From the NCBI RefSeq assembly GCF_030406045.1, contig NZ_CP128988.1, positions 1,833,438 to 1,897,437 of the forward strand: a DNA stretch of 64,000 nt, given 5' to 3'. The notes below the pieces were generated by a model, which saw only the letters and a list, made by a program, of their open reading frames with translations, ran no database searches and was not told the DNA's origin. Below are positions 36,305-45,572 of this stretch, one piece after another. Source of the DNA: Thiohalobacter sp. IOR34. GTDB lineage: Bacteria; Pseudomonadota; Gammaproteobacteria; Thiohalobacterales; Thiohalobacteraceae. The position numbers and the translations under genes were made by a program. The first letter of the stretch is position 1. Each line of letters starts with the position of its first letter.

Positions 36305-36745
36305 CTACTTCAGCTTTTTGACGCGTTCCGAGGGACTGACCACGTCGGTCAGGCGGATGCCGAATTTCTCGTTCACCACCACCACCTCGCCATGCGCCAC
36401 CAGGGTACCGTTGACCAACACGTCCATCGGTTCACCGGCCAGCCGGTCCAGCTCCACCACCGAGCCCTGATTGAGCTGCAGCAGATTGCGGATGCTGATC
36501 CGCGTGCGGCCGATCTCCATGGCGATGGTCACCGGAATGTCGAGGATCAGATCGAGATTGACGTCCTCGTCCTGCACCACCGGCAAGCCCTCACTCTGCA
36601 GCTCGTCCAGCTCCGCCGGCTGAACCGCCGGGTCGCCGCCACCAGCCGCCTCACCACCGCTCTCGGCATCGGCCTGCTCGGCCATCGCCGCGGCCCAGTC
36701 GTCGGCCATGGCTTCCTGATCTACATTCTGTTCTTCGTCTGTCAT
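36305..36745 (-). CDS. fliN: Flagellar motor switch protein FliN
   Basis: C-ring component. The 146 residues have a variable acidic N-terminal half (AAMAEQADAESGGEAAGGGD) and the SpoA domain LILDIPVTIAMEIGRTRISI, LNQGSVVELDRLAGEPMDVL and GEVVVVNEKFGIRLTDVVSP. Confidence 0.96.
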   Translation of the reverse strand: MTDEEQNVDQEAMADDWAAAMAEQADAESGGEAAGGGDPAVQPAELDELQSEGLPVVQDEDVNLDLILDIPVTIAMEIGRTRISIRNLLQLNQGSVVELDRLAGEPMDVLVNGTLVAHGEVVVVNEKFGIRLTDVVSPSERVKKLK

Positions 36746-36764
36746 GTCTGTCTCCGGGAACCCT

Positions 36765-37778
36765 TCAATGCTTCGGTACCAGATCGGTCACCTGACCCAG
36801 CGAGAGATCGGTCTTCTGGATGGCTTCGGTGATCTTGATTGCCCGGCTGCCATTGGATATGCCGAGTTTGCCGCGGAACAGCGGAACCTCCTCCGCCTCC
36901 AGCACCACCGTCTCCGGCAGGTCGATGGGGATGACATCGCCGGGCTTGAGCGCCATCAGCTCGCGCATGCTCAGGCTGACCTCGGTGAGGGTGCTGCCCA
37001 TCTCGATGGTGGCATCCTTCATCTCCTCGCGGATGGCGATGCGCCAGCGCTCGTCCACCTCGGAGCGGTCGCTCTGCACGCCGGCATCGAGCAGATCGCG
37101 GATCGGCTCGACCATGGAGTAGGGCATGGTCACGTGCAGCGCCCCACCGCCTCCCTCCAGCTCGATGTGGAAGGTGGATACCACCACCACCTCGGTCGGG
37201 CTGACGATATTGGCGAACTGGGGGTTGACCTCCGAGTTCATGAATTCGAAATCGATGTCCAGCACCGGCTTCCAGGCCTGCTTGAGGTCGATGAAGGCCT
37301 TGTCCAGCATGCGCTGGATGACACGCTGCTCGGTGGGCGTGAACTCGCGGCCCTCGATCTTGGCGTGAAAGCGGCCGTCGCCGCCGAAATAGTTGTCCAC
37401 CGCGCTGAACACCAGCTTGGGGTCGAACACGAACAGCGCCGTACCGCGCAGGGGGGAGATTCTGACCAGGTTCAGACTGGTGGGCACGAACAGGCTGTGC
37501 ACGTATTCGCCGAACTTGAGCATCTGCACGCCGCCAACCGAGATCTCGCCCTGGCGGCGCAGCATGTTGAACAGGGTGATGCGGAAATGGCGGGCAAAGC
37601 GCTCGTTGATCATCTCCAGGGTCGGCATGCGACCGCGGACGATACGGTCCTGGCTGGTGAAGTCATAGGCCTGCGCCGTACCGTCACCCGGCCCCTCGTC
37701 GGTCTCGGTCTCTACATCGCCGCTGCCGACACCATGCAGCAGGGCATCGATTTCTTCCTGGGAAAGAAGATCGTTCAC
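36765..37778 (-). CDS. fliM: Flagellar motor switch protein FliM
   Basis: C-ring component that binds CheY-P through its N-terminal peptide, here MNDLLSQEEIDALLHGVG. The 337 residues continue with the CheC-like middle domain (RHFRITLFNMLRRQGEISVG) and the C-terminal SpoA domain (LMALKPGDVIPIDLPETVVL). It follows fliL by 11 bp. Confidence 0.97.
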   Translation of the reverse strand: MNDLLSQEEIDALLHGVGSGDVETETDEGPGDGTAQAYDFTSQDRIVRGRMPTLEMINERFARHFRITLFNMLRRQGEISVGGVQMLKFGEYVHSLFVPTSLNLVRISPLRGTALFVFDPKLVFSAVDNYFGGDGRFHAKIEGREFTPTEQRVIQRMLDKAFIDLKQAWKPVLDIDFEFMNSEVNPQFANIVSPTEVVVVSTFHIELEGGGGALHVTMPYSMVEPIRDLLDAGVQSDRSEVDERWRIAIREEMKDATIEMGSTLTEVSLSMRELMALKPGDVIPIDLPETVVLEAEEVPLFRGKLGISNGSRAIKITEAIQKTDLSLGQVTDLVPKH

Positions 37779-37789
37779 CGCGTCACCCC

Positions 37790-38329
37790 CTACTGCATCA
37801 CGAAACTGGTGAAGTAGATGTTCTCGAGCTTCGCCTGACCGGTCAGCTCACCGAGCACCCGGCGGACCTCCTTCAGCGCCTCCTGTCGCAGCTTCTCCTT
37901 GCCCTCCCGGGTATTGAGCGCCTCCGGCGACTGACTGCTGAACAGCATCACCAGGCTGTTGCGGATCGCTGGCGCATGTTCCTTGACCCGTTCCAGAACG
38001 GCAGGGTCGTGGTCGGCGGCCTGCAGGGTGAGTTGCATGAAGCGCATGTCGGCATCGGCGCCGAAATTGACCACGAAGGGTGGATCCATCGGCAGGTAGA
38101 GCATCGGTCCCTTGGGAGCCGCAGTGGTCTTTTCCACCGCCTTCCCGTCGCCCTTCTCCGCTACCGGCGGTTCCTCACCGCCACCGAGTATGCCGGCGAA
38201 ATACAGGGTGCCCAGGATCGCGCCGACCAGCAGGACCACACCGAGCACGCCGATGATGATCCATTTCAGCGACCCGCCCTTGTCGGGTTCTTCCTCGCCA
38301 GCGGTATCCAGATCCAGATCGTCAGCCAT
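37790..38329 (-). CDS. fliL: Flagellar basal-body protein FliL
   Basis: Single-pass inner-membrane protein around the stator. The 179 residues have one helix (LKWIIIGVLGVVLLVGAILG) and a periplasmic FliL domain (MDPPFVVNFGADADMRFMQL) ending LENIYFTSFVMQ. It is first gene of the fliLMNOPQR-flhB block, preceded by a sigma-54-like promoter. Confidence 0.95.
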   Translation of the reverse strand: MADDLDLDTAGEEEPDKGGSLKWIIIGVLGVVLLVGAILGTLYFAGILGGGEEPPVAEKGDGKAVEKTTAAPKGPMLYLPMDPPFVVNFGADADMRFMQLTLQAADHDPAVLERVKEHAPAIRNSLVMLFSSQSPEALNTREGKEKLRQEALKEVRRVLGELTGQAKLENIYFTSFVMQ

Positions 38330-38365
38330 GTCACGCTATCCCTCTATGAGTCTCACTCCAGGGGT

Positions 38366-38381
38366 AGCAAGAGCTATGCCA
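38366..38381 (-). promoter_or_regulatory. Sigma-54 promoter before fliL
   Basis: Minus-strand TGGCATAGCTCTTGCT matches TGGCACG-N4-TTGCW at all but two non-critical positions, with GG and GC correctly spaced. It lies 37 bp before the fliL ATG. Confidence 0.72.
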
Positions 38382-38503
38382 CGCGACGGGGATTTTTTTT
38401 ATCTTGCCAGATCAGGCGGATAGAGAAGGAAAAGAAAACGCTGACGGGGAATTGGCGGCTGGATCACACCTCGCAGCCGGTTCTTTGGCGACTTCGGACG
38501 GCC

Positions 38504-40759
38504 TCAATGCTGCGGCAGTTCCCAGGAGGTCTCGTTCAGCCAGGCAGTGAAATGCTGACGCGACAGCGGCCCGCTGATGTGGAAACCCTGGGCCGCATCA
38601 CAGCCCAGTACCTGGAGCAGCTCCCAGGCACCGTCGTCCTCGACACCCTCGGCCATCACCCGGAAACCGAGATTGTGGCCGATATCGATGATGGAGCGGA
38701 CGATCACCGCATCGTTCTCGCTGTGGCTGATGCCGCCCAGGAAGGAGCGATCGATCTTCAGGGTGCCGATCGGCAGACGCTTCAGGGAGGGCAGCGAGGA
38801 ATAGCCGGTGCCGAAATCGTCCACCGCGACGCCGATACCGAGATCGGCCAGCCGCTGCAGCACCTCGATGCCATGATCGAGATCGGCCATCAGGGTGTCC
38901 TCGGTGATCTCGATCTCCAGACAGTCACCGTCGACGCCGGCCTCGCGCAGGGCCCACTGGATGCGCTCCAGCAGGCGTGGCGAACGGAAGGAACGCGCCG
39001 ATACATTGATCGAAACCGGCAGCTCGAGCCCGGCCTGGCGCCATTCGTTGCACTGGCGCAGGGCGGTGACCAGCACCCAGTTGGTGATGGGCGACATCAG
39101 TCCCATCTGCTCGGCAGTATCGAGGAAGCGCGCCGGCGCCACCAGCCCGTCCCGCGGATGTTTCCAGCGCAGCAGCGCCTCGGCGCCGCACAGGCGCCGG
39201 CTGTGCATGTCGACCTTGGGCTGGTAGTGGAGTTCGAATTCGTTGCGTTCCAGGGCATGACGCAACTGGGCGGAGACATGCAGCGGCCGGGAACCGCCCT
39301 CCTCCTCGCTGCCCTGGGTGTAGAACTGGTAGCCCGCCTCGTCGGCCTTGGCACGCATCATGGCGATCTCGGCCCGGTTCAGCAGGGTATCCGCATCGGC
39401 ACCGTGTTCCGGATAGACGGCGATCCCGATGGCGGTGGTGAAGAACAGCTCCTCGTCGGCGAAGTGATAGGGTTCGCGGAAACATTCCAGCACCTTCTTC
39501 GCCACCCGCTCACCGGCGGTGTGCGCATCGCCCACCGCCGGCATGAGGATGGCGAACTCGTCGCCACCGAGACGGGCCAGGGTATCGGAGTCGCGCAGTG
39601 CGGCCTGCAGGCGGCTGGCCACCTGGCGCAGCAATTCGTCGCCGGCGGCCCGACCCAGGGTGTCGTTGACCATCTTGAAGTGGTCGATATCGAGCAGCAG
39701 CAGCACAACCTTGTGCAGCTCGTCGCGGCGGCAGCGGCTGATCGCCTGGTTGACGCGGTCGTACCAGAGGGTGCGGTTGGCCAGCCGGGTGAGCTCGTCG
39801 GTGGTGGCCTGTTGCTGGAGCTGGACCAGCGCCTGTTGCTGTTCGGTGACATCCTCCAGCAGGCAGTCGATGCGCACCACCTGACGCCGCGAGCGCGCCG
39901 GATGGAAGCAGGCACGGTAGCAGCCCTCGGGGCGGTCGTCCCCGGCGGTCAGACGGATCCGGGCGCTGGACGTCTCGCCCTCCAGGGCCCGCTGCCAGGC
40001 GGCCTGCAGGGATTCGCGGTCGTCCTCATGGGTCTCTTCGAGGCAAGGGATGGCATCACAGGCGGGGGCCAGGCCCAACAGGCGCTGCGCGGCGGGACTG
40101 GCATAGAGCAGCTCGTTGCCGCGCACATCGACCGACCAGAGGATCTGCGGCACGTTGTCGAGCAGCTGCTCGATCGTCCGCTGCGCCTGCTGAGCCGTCT
40201 CCCGGGCCTCGCGCAGCTCGCTACAGCGCTGTTCCCAGTAGCCCTGCAACATCAGGCCCATGTCGTGGAACACCCGCTTGACCAGGGTGTTCTCCAGCGC
40301 CAGCCGTTCCGCGTCGCCGATATCGGGAATGTCCTGAACCAGTTTCAGCAGATGGTCGAGATACAAGCGATAACCGCCCATCACCCAGAGCGGTTCGATA
40401 CCATGCAGGCCATGGCGTTCCCCGGCACCGAAGGCACTAAGCTCCGGCTCCGGCGCCAGCAGGCCAAGCAACTGATTGAGATGGGCGCGCACCAGATCGC
40501 CGATGTTGCCACCACGCTGTTCCAGGGCGTAGAGCACATCGGCCATGGCCGGATTGTCGAACAGGTAGTTGTAGTAGACCTCAGCGAAGCGTGCCGCTCC
40601 CTGGCTCAGAAAGTCGTGATAGCGACGGATGATCTCGGCATCGGCGCTGCCCAGTTGCAGCACGTAACCGAAATTCTTCCGGTGCTCGCTCAAACGCTGC
40701 TCAGCGGCCGAATCGCTCGCTGCAGCCCCTCTCTGCCTCGATCTCGTGTCTCCGCTCAT
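38504..40759 (-). CDS. Globin-coupled GGDEF-EAL cyclic-di-GMP enzyme
   Basis: A 751-residue sensor. Residues 20-185 form a globin-coupled sensor domain with the proximal haem ligand at His116 in RHGLHGIEPLWVMGGY. A PAS-like segment follows (about 195-310, LLDNVPQILWSVDVRGNELL). The GGDEF domain has an intact active site (RLGGDEF, 398-402) and an inhibitory RxxD site (RDSD, 389-392). The EAL domain is also intact: EALLRW at 527 and DDFGTGYSSL. It could make or degrade cyclic-di-GMP, probably under oxygen control. It lies between fliK and fliL, with a 100-bp AT-rich leader of its own. Confidence 0.92.
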   Translation of the reverse strand: MSGDTRSRQRGAAASDSAAEQRLSEHRKNFGYVLQLGSADAEIIRRYHDFLSQGAARFAEVYYNYLFDNPAMADVLYALEQRGGNIGDLVRAHLNQLLGLLAPEPELSAFGAGERHGLHGIEPLWVMGGYRLYLDHLLKLVQDIPDIGDAERLALENTLVKRVFHDMGLMLQGYWEQRCSELREARETAQQAQRTIEQLLDNVPQILWSVDVRGNELLYASPAAQRLLGLAPACDAIPCLEETHEDDRESLQAAWQRALEGETSSARIRLTAGDDRPEGCYRACFHPARSRRQVVRIDCLLEDVTEQQQALVQLQQQATTDELTRLANRTLWYDRVNQAISRCRRDELHKVVLLLLDIDHFKMVNDTLGRAAGDELLRQVASRLQAALRDSDTLARLGGDEFAILMPAVGDAHTAGERVAKKVLECFREPYHFADEELFFTTAIGIAVYPEHGADADTLLNRAEIAMMRAKADEAGYQFYTQGSEEEGGSRPLHVSAQLRHALERNEFELHYQPKVDMHSRRLCGAEALLRWKHPRDGLVAPARFLDTAEQMGLMSPITNWVLVTALRQCNEWRQAGLELPVSINVSARSFRSPRLLERIQWALREAGVDGDCLEIEITEDTLMADLDHGIEVLQRLADLGIGVAVDDFGTGYSSLPSLKRLPIGTLKIDRSFLGGISHSENDAVIVRSIIDIGHNLGFRVMAEGVEDDGAWELLQVLGCDAAQGFHISGPLSRQHFTAWLNETSWELPQH

Positions 40760-40859
40760 CTCTTATTGTTTTAAGTTGTTATTATCGATAATGGCGGACC
40801 GTAACATATTTATTACGGCCTGCCTACAACCCTGGCGGATATCGGCGGAAGGAAGGCGC

Positions 40860-41996
40860 TCAGGCGAACAGATCCACCCGGCCGGCGGCACCTGCATGCC
40901 TGGGCAGGAGGGTTTCCTGCGCACTGTCCACCTCCTCCGCAGCCTCCCCCGCCCAGCCAGCGCTGGACTCCCCGTCGGTATCGCCGGCCGCCTGGCGCTG
41001 CTCGGCGAAGGAGTGTTCGGAGATGTTCACGTCGAGCAGTTGCAGGCCGCTGTCGCCCAGCATCTCACGCAGCCGCGGGATGGCCGCCTCCAGGGCATCG
41101 CGGACCACGGCATGGTGGGCGGTAAAGCTGACCTGGGCCTGGTCCTGATGCATCTGGATGCGCACCTCGATGGGACCGAGCTGGGGCGGATTGAGCTTGA
41201 TCTCGGCTGCCTGCAGCTTCTGACCGGTCATCCACAGCACCCGTTCGCCCAGCGCCTCGTCCCAGCCCGGCTGCTGCAGCGGCACGGCAAGGGTGGCAGA
41301 CGGCGGCGACTGCAGCGGCGCAGATGCCGTCGGGGCGGGAGCGGCGGGCTGCGCCGAGGGCAGCGCCACGGCCAGCAGATCCGGCGTCTGCGGCCGGTCG
41401 GCCGGCAGCGGCGTCTGGCGAAGCCCCTCCTGCGGCGTACCGCGGCTGGCATGCAGAACCTCCTGGAGACGCTGCTGCAGGACATCCAGCGGCGGCCGGG
41501 GAAGATGCTCGGCGCTCGCCAGGGGACGGCTGTCGGCCGCTTCCGCCGCCTGGGCAGCCAAGGGCAACAGGCCATCCGCCGGCCGCGCAGCGCGAGACTG
41601 GCGCGCCGCGGCCTGTCGCCCCGTCTTCTCCGCGTCGGCCAGGGTCTCGTTCACCGCCAACGGCAGGGAGGGCACGCCCGGTGGCAAACCATCGACGGGC
41701 AGGGTCTCCGTCTCTGCCTGGGCCGCCTCGGCCAGTTCCAGCAGGCGCTGCTCGCCAGCTTCCAGTACCTCCGGCAAGTCCTTGCCGTCCTCCGGCAAGG
41801 TCGTCCCCTCCGCTGCGTTGGAGGGCTCCTCCCGCAACTGACCATCCAGTACCTGGGAGAAACTGTCCTTGGCCGGGGTAGCTGTTCCCTCGGCCACCTC
41901 GCCAGGCAGCGCCTCGGCTGCGGCATCCGGCCGGCTCTGGGCCGACGAAGCGGGAACGGATTGGGGCGGCGTCTGCGGCAACATCATGTCAGGCAT
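40860..41996 (-). CDS. fliK: Flagellar hook-length control protein FliK
   Basis: Exported ruler that ends hook growth by acting on FlhB. The 378 residues are Pro/Ala/Glu-rich up to about residue 260, then a Flg_hook domain: LQAAEIKLNPPQLGPIEVRI, QAQVSFTAHHAVVRDALEAA and LREMLGDSGLQLLDVNISEH. The start at 41996 (MPDMMLPQTPP) has an AAGGAG site. It is separated from fliJ by 1 kb of repeats and has its own sigma-54-like promoter. Confidence 0.93.
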   Translation of the reverse strand: MPDMMLPQTPPQSVPASSAQSRPDAAAEALPGEVAEGTATPAKDSFSQVLDGQLREEPSNAAEGTTLPEDGKDLPEVLEAGEQRLLELAEAAQAETETLPVDGLPPGVPSLPLAVNETLADAEKTGRQAAARQSRAARPADGLLPLAAQAAEAADSRPLASAEHLPRPPLDVLQQRLQEVLHASRGTPQEGLRQTPLPADRPQTPDLLAVALPSAQPAAPAPTASAPLQSPPSATLAVPLQQPGWDEALGERVLWMTGQKLQAAEIKLNPPQLGPIEVRIQMHQDQAQVSFTAHHAVVRDALEAAIPRLREMLGDSGLQLLDVNISEHSFAEQRQAAGDTDGESSAGWAGEAAEEVDSAQETLLPRHAGAAGRVDLFA

Positions 41997-42038
41997 GGCG
42001 GTCTCCTTGCAGGGGTTGGCTGCTCGACCTGAGGAATT

Positions 42039-42054
42039 TGCAAGCTCTGTGCCA
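42039..42054 (-). promoter_or_regulatory. Sigma-54 promoter before fliK
   Basis: Minus-strand TGGCACAGAGCTTGCA matches the -24/-12 consensus at all but one position, 43 bp before the fliK ATG. It lets fliK be transcribed despite the repeat block between it and fliJ. Confidence 0.78.
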
Positions 42055-42094
42055 GGCTGCATGCCCGGGCGACATCCAGTAAGCATCCCCCGGC

Positions 42095-42208
42095 TTACAT
42101 GGCCATCACCAACCGGTGCAGGCGCCTGCAATTGCAGGCCAGACAGACCAGGTTCCATTCGCACCGCACCTCTTCCAGGCCCCGCAGCAGAAACCGCTGG
42201 AAGCCCAT
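42095..42208 (-). pseudogene. C-terminal remnant of an IS1182-type transposase
   Basis: The frame reads MGFQRFLLRGLEEVRCEWNL then VCLACNCRRLHRLVMAM and a stop. This resembles the FRRFLLRGLEKVxxEWTLVCxAYNLRRL end of IS1182-family transposases as I remember them. Upstream, the frame runs straight into REP repeats, so only about 37 residues remain. Confidence 0.55.
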
Positions 42209-42245
42209 CGGACCCCGGATGATGGCATGCCTGGACCTGCCGGGT

Positions 42246-42738
42246 ATCGCGGCCTGGAGGCCGCTCCTACGGGGCATGGCGGCACCCTGGCAGGAGCGGC
42301 CTCCTGGCCGCGATCGAGGTGGCATCACCCGCCGTTGACGGAAACGGCGATGGCCACGAAACCCGCGAAACCCGCGAAAATCGATGGCCACGGAAGGCAT
42401 TGTAGGAGCGGCCTCCAGGCCGCGATCGAGGTGGCATCGCCCGCCATTGACGGAAACGGCGATGGCCACGAAACCCGCGAAACCCACGAAAATCGATGGC
42501 CACGGAAGGCATTGTAGGAGCGGCCTCCTGGCCGCGATCAAGGTGGCATCACCCGCCATTGACGGAAACGGCGATGGCCACGAAACCCGCGAAACCCGCG
42601 AAAATCGATGGCCACGGAAGGCATTGTAGGAGCGGCCTCCTGGCCGCGATCGAGGTGGCATCGCCCGCCATTGACGGAAACGGCGATGGCCACGAAACCC
42701 GCGAAACCCACAAAAAAGATTGATGGCCACGGAATCCA
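42246..42738. repeat. Composite tandem array: REP plus GGCCACGAAA repeats, 112-bp unit
   Basis: After a REP pair at 42246-42314, four units follow, with REP starts near 42290, 42402, 42514 and 42626, giving a 112-bp period. Each unit has one REP (GTAGGAGCGGCCTCCAGGCC or the CTGG variant), a spacer GATCGAGGTGGCATCGCCCG, and a GGCCACGAAACCCGCGAAAC segment of the family seen at 658-821. It includes no gene. With copy 4 it occupies the whole fliK-fliJ gap. Confidence 0.9.
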
Positions 42739-42775
42739 CGGAAAAAAACACGGACGCTTCCTGGCTGCTGCGGAC

Positions 42776-43018
42776 TAGCCCGGATATTGCACCAAGGATT
42801 CGATGCTCAGGGCGAGGCTGGCAAAGCAGCTTGGGTGATCGTCCGAAACCGTTGCTATGGCTTGAGGAGGATCACCCAGGATGCGAAGACAGAGTCGGCC
42901 TGACATCGAACAGGCACAACCTGTACCCCGCCGGGAGGAGCCATTTGCGAGCCTCCCGGCCTTGTATGTCAGCCTGCACGCCGATCACGCGCGCCGCCTT
43001 GGTGCAATATCCGGGGCA
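42776..43018. repeat. Dispersed palindromic element, copy 4
   Basis: It runs from TAGCCCGGATATTGCACCAA to GGTGCAATATCCGGGG. The left arm has the GGGTGATCGTCC/GGAGGATCACCC stem of copy 3, and the core is GACATCGAACAGGCACAACC. The right arm (GGAGGAGCCATTTGCGAGCC, then TTGTATGTCAGCCTGCACGC) matches copy 6. It ends 8 bp before the fliJ stop codon. Confidence 0.85.
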
Positions 43019-43025
43019 GGACGGC

Positions 43026-43472
43026 TCAGCGCGGCTTGCGGCGCCGGCTGCCGTGCTGCGCCTGCTCGTCGCTTTCGCGCTGTTCCCGGCGCGCCGCGGC
43101 CTTTTGCTCCTCGCGCTGATAGCGTTCCACCACCTTGTCCAGCGCCTGGCTGCGGCTGCGCGTCGCCAGCCAGGCCAGACGCTTTTCCTCGCAGTCGAGA
43201 CGCTGCCGTTCGATCCGCTCACGCTGCTGGCGGATCGCCTGGGCCAGACGGTCGAGGAAGAGGCGGAAGTCCTGCAACCGCGCGGCGCTGAGGCTGGCGC
43301 CGCTGCCGGCCTCGAGACGGCGGGCATAGTCCGCGTGGTACTCGATCAGCTGGGCCAGCTTGGCTTCCTCCTCCTGCAGCCGCCGCCGGGCCTCGCCGAG
43401 GATGCGTGCCGCCTGCTGTTCACGCCGGTCGGCCACCTCGACCACCGGGCGCATGCGCCGCGAGCGGCTCAT
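43026..43472 (-). CDS. fliJ: Flagellar export chaperone FliJ
   Basis: A 148-residue coiled-coil protein linked to the FliI ATPase. Heptad-rich segments are EEEAKLAQLIEYHADYARRL, RLAQAIRQQRERIERQRLDC and EKRLAWLATRSRSQALDKVV. The C-terminus is basic (QHGSRRRKPR). Identification rests on length, coiled coil and position after fliI. Confidence 0.88.
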   Translation of the reverse strand: MSRSRRMRPVVEVADRREQQAARILGEARRRLQEEEAKLAQLIEYHADYARRLEAGSGASLSAARLQDFRLFLDRLAQAIRQQRERIERQRLDCEEKRLAWLATRSRSQALDKVVERYQREEQKAAARREQRESDEQAQHGSRRRKPR

Positions 43473-43509
43473 TGCCCGCCCCCCCCCGCCGGCCGTGGGG
43501 CAGCTTCAT

Positions 43510-44892
43510 TCATGACTGAAGCTGCAGCTGCTGGCCACCGAGCAGCTGTTCCAGTTCAGCAAGGCTGTCGGCCAGCGACACCGACTGCCCCATGTCCTGC
43601 TGCAGGAAGGCCATCAGTCGGGGATGGCATTCGATGGCCTCGTCGATGCGCGGGTCGCTGCCCGGCTGGTAGGCACCGACGCTGATCAGGTCGCGATTCT
43701 GGCGGTAGGTCGAATAGAGCTGCTTGAAGCGCCGCGCCGCGGCCAGGTGCGCCTCGTCGGTGATCTCGGTCATGGCCCGGCTGATCGAGGCCTCGATGTC
43801 GATCGCCGGGTAGTGCCCGGCCTCGGCCAGCTCGCGCGACAGCACCACATGGCCATCGAGGATGGCGCGCGCCGCATCGGCGATCGGATCCTGCTGGTCA
43901 TCACCCTCCGTGAGCACGGTGTAGAAGGCGGTGATCGCCCCCCCGCCGACATCGCCGTTGCCGGCCCGCTCCACCAGTTGCGGCAATTTGGCGAACACCG
44001 AGGGCGGATACCCCTTGGTCGCCGGCGGCTCACCGATGGCCAGCGCGATCTCGCGCTGCGCCTGGGCGAAGCGGGTCAGCGAGTCCATCAGCAGCAACAC
44101 GTTCAACCCCTGGTCCCGGTAGTACTCGGCGATGGAGGTCGCCAGCATGGCGCCGTGCAAGCGCATCAGCGGCGAGGTGTCGGCCGGGGTGGCGACCACC
44201 ACCGAACGCGCCAGTCCCGCCTCGCCGAGGTTGTTCTGCACGAACTCCACCACCTCCCGGCCACGTTCACCGATCAGTCCGACCACGGTGACATCGGCAT
44301 TGGTATAGCGGGTCATCATGCTGAGCAGCACGCTCTTGCCGACACCGGAACCGGCGAACAGGCCCATGCGCTGGCCACGGCCGACGCTGAGCAGGGCGTT
44401 GATGGCACGCACCCCGACGTCCAGCGGCTCGCGGATCGGCCGCCGCGACAGGGGATTGATCGAACGACCGCTGAGCGGCATGCGGCCAGTGGCCTGCAGC
44501 GGCCCCTTGCCGTCCAGCGGCCGACCGGCACCATCCAGCACCCGGCCAAGCAGGCAATCGCCGACCGGCACCTCGCAGCTGCGCTGGGTCGGGATCACCC
44601 GGGCATTGGGTGCCAGCCCCTGGATGTCGGCGGTTGGCATCAGGTACAGGCTCTCACCCGAGAAACCGACCACCTCGGCCTCGATATGCGACTCATCGGG
44701 ATTGACGATCAGGCAACGGCCACCGATCGAGGCCTGGCAGCCGACCGCCTCCAGGGTCAGGCCGACCATGCGGGTCAGGCGTCCCTCCACCACCAGGGGC
44801 ACGGGCTCGGCAATGCGCTCCCGGTAGCTGGCAAGGCGTCCGGCCCAGCGGCCGCTGCGCTCGACCTCCGGTATCCGCCCCACCTCAGGCAT
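43510..44892 (-). CDS. fliI: Flagellar export ATPase FliI
   Basis: Hexameric ATPase of the export apparatus. The 460 residues have Walker A ([20 protein letters not shown]), [17 protein letters not shown], Walker B ([20 protein letters not shown]) and [20 protein letters not shown]. It overlaps fliH by 8 nt. Confidence 0.97.
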   Translation of the reverse strand: MPEVGRIPEVERSGRWAGRLASYRERIAEPVPLVVEGRLTRMVGLTLEAVGCQASIGGRCLIVNPDESHIEAEVVGFSGESLYLMPTADIQGLAPNARVIPTQRSCEVPVGDCLLGRVLDGAGRPLDGKGPLQATGRMPLSGRSINPLSRRPIREPLDVGVRAINALLSVGRGQRMGLFAGSGVGKSVLLSMMTRYTNADVTVVGLIGERGREVVEFVQNNLGEAGLARSVVVATPADTSPLMRLHGAMLATSIAEYYRDQGLNVLLLMDSLTRFAQAQREIALAIGEPPATKGYPPSVFAKLPQLVERAGNGDVGGGAITAFYTVLTEGDDQQDPIADAARAILDGHVVLSRELAEAGHYPAIDIEASISRAMTEITDEAHLAAARRFKQLYSTYRQNRDLISVGAYQPGSDPRIDEAIECHPRLMAFLQQDMGQSVSLADSLAELEQLLGGQQLQLQS

Positions 44893-45508
44893 CCCCCTGG
44901 CGCTCCCCGCCCAGCACCCGGGCGATCACCGCGTTGAGCCGGTTCTCCACCGTGGCATCGATCTGCGAGCTGTCGCTGCTCAGCTTGCAGCCGCCACGGC
45001 TGAGCACCGGGTCCTCGACGATCTTCCACTCCTGCTCGGCCTCGTTCACCGACAGGGTCTCGCGCACCAGCGCGGCGTCCTCCGGATGCAGGTGCAGGCG
45101 CACGTTGCGCGCCGCCACCGGCAGCAGCGCCAGGGCCTCGCGCACCACCGCCAGAATCTCGCCTGGATCGGTCTTCAGCTCGCGCCGCACCAGCTGACGG
45201 GCGACCAGCATCGCCAGGGAGACCAGTTCCTCCTCCACCTGCCGGTCGAGATCCTCCAGCGGCCGGGCCAGCAGCCGCATCAGCGCCTCCAGCTCGCGCA
45301 CCCGGCTGGCGATCTCCCGCTGCCCCGCCTGGAGTCCGGCCTGACGGCCCTGTTCCAGACCCTCGGCATAGGCCTGCTGCTGGATCTCCTCCAGCTGGCG
45401 GGCGGTGACCGGCCGGCAGGCGTCGGCCGGGGCGCCGTCGTCCACCTCCGGCAGCTGCCAGTTCTCCACATCCGCCAGGGTATCGGCGGAGATGATCTTG
45501 CCGTTCAT
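44885..45508 (-). CDS. fliH: Flagellar export regulator FliH
   Basis: Binds and holds FliI. The 207 residues have an N-terminal motif ([20 protein letters not shown]), a coiled coil with Gly/Ala-x-x-x repeats ([20 protein letters not shown]) and a C-terminal domain ([20 protein letters not shown]). An in-frame ATG at 45529 would add seven residues; neither start has a strong ribosome site. Confidence 0.92.
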   Translation of the reverse strand: MNGKIISADTLADVENWQLPEVDDGAPADACRPVTARQLEEIQQQAYAEGLEQGRQAGLQAGQREIASRVRELEALMRLLARPLEDLDRQVEEELVSLAMLVARQLVRRELKTDPGEILAVVREALALLPVAARNVRLHLHPEDAALVRETLSVNEAEQEWKIVEDPVLSRGGCKLSSDSSQIDATVENRLNAVIARVLGGERQGDA

Positions 45509-45572
45509 GCCGCCACCCGCGATGGCCATTCAGTCCAGCGGCTTCCCCGGGCCGCTCCGGTACAGCAGCTCA

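Noticed and set aside
40799-40818. CCGTAA/TTACGG hairpin before the GGDEF-EAL gene as a terminator of fliK
   Set aside because: It is a short 6-bp stem with no T-tract on either strand. It more likely belongs to an AT-rich promoter region.
42095-42751. A 218-codon minus-strand frame through the 112-bp array
   Set aside because: Only the last 37 codons resemble a protein (transposase tail). The rest is translated REP and GGCCACGAAA repeats.
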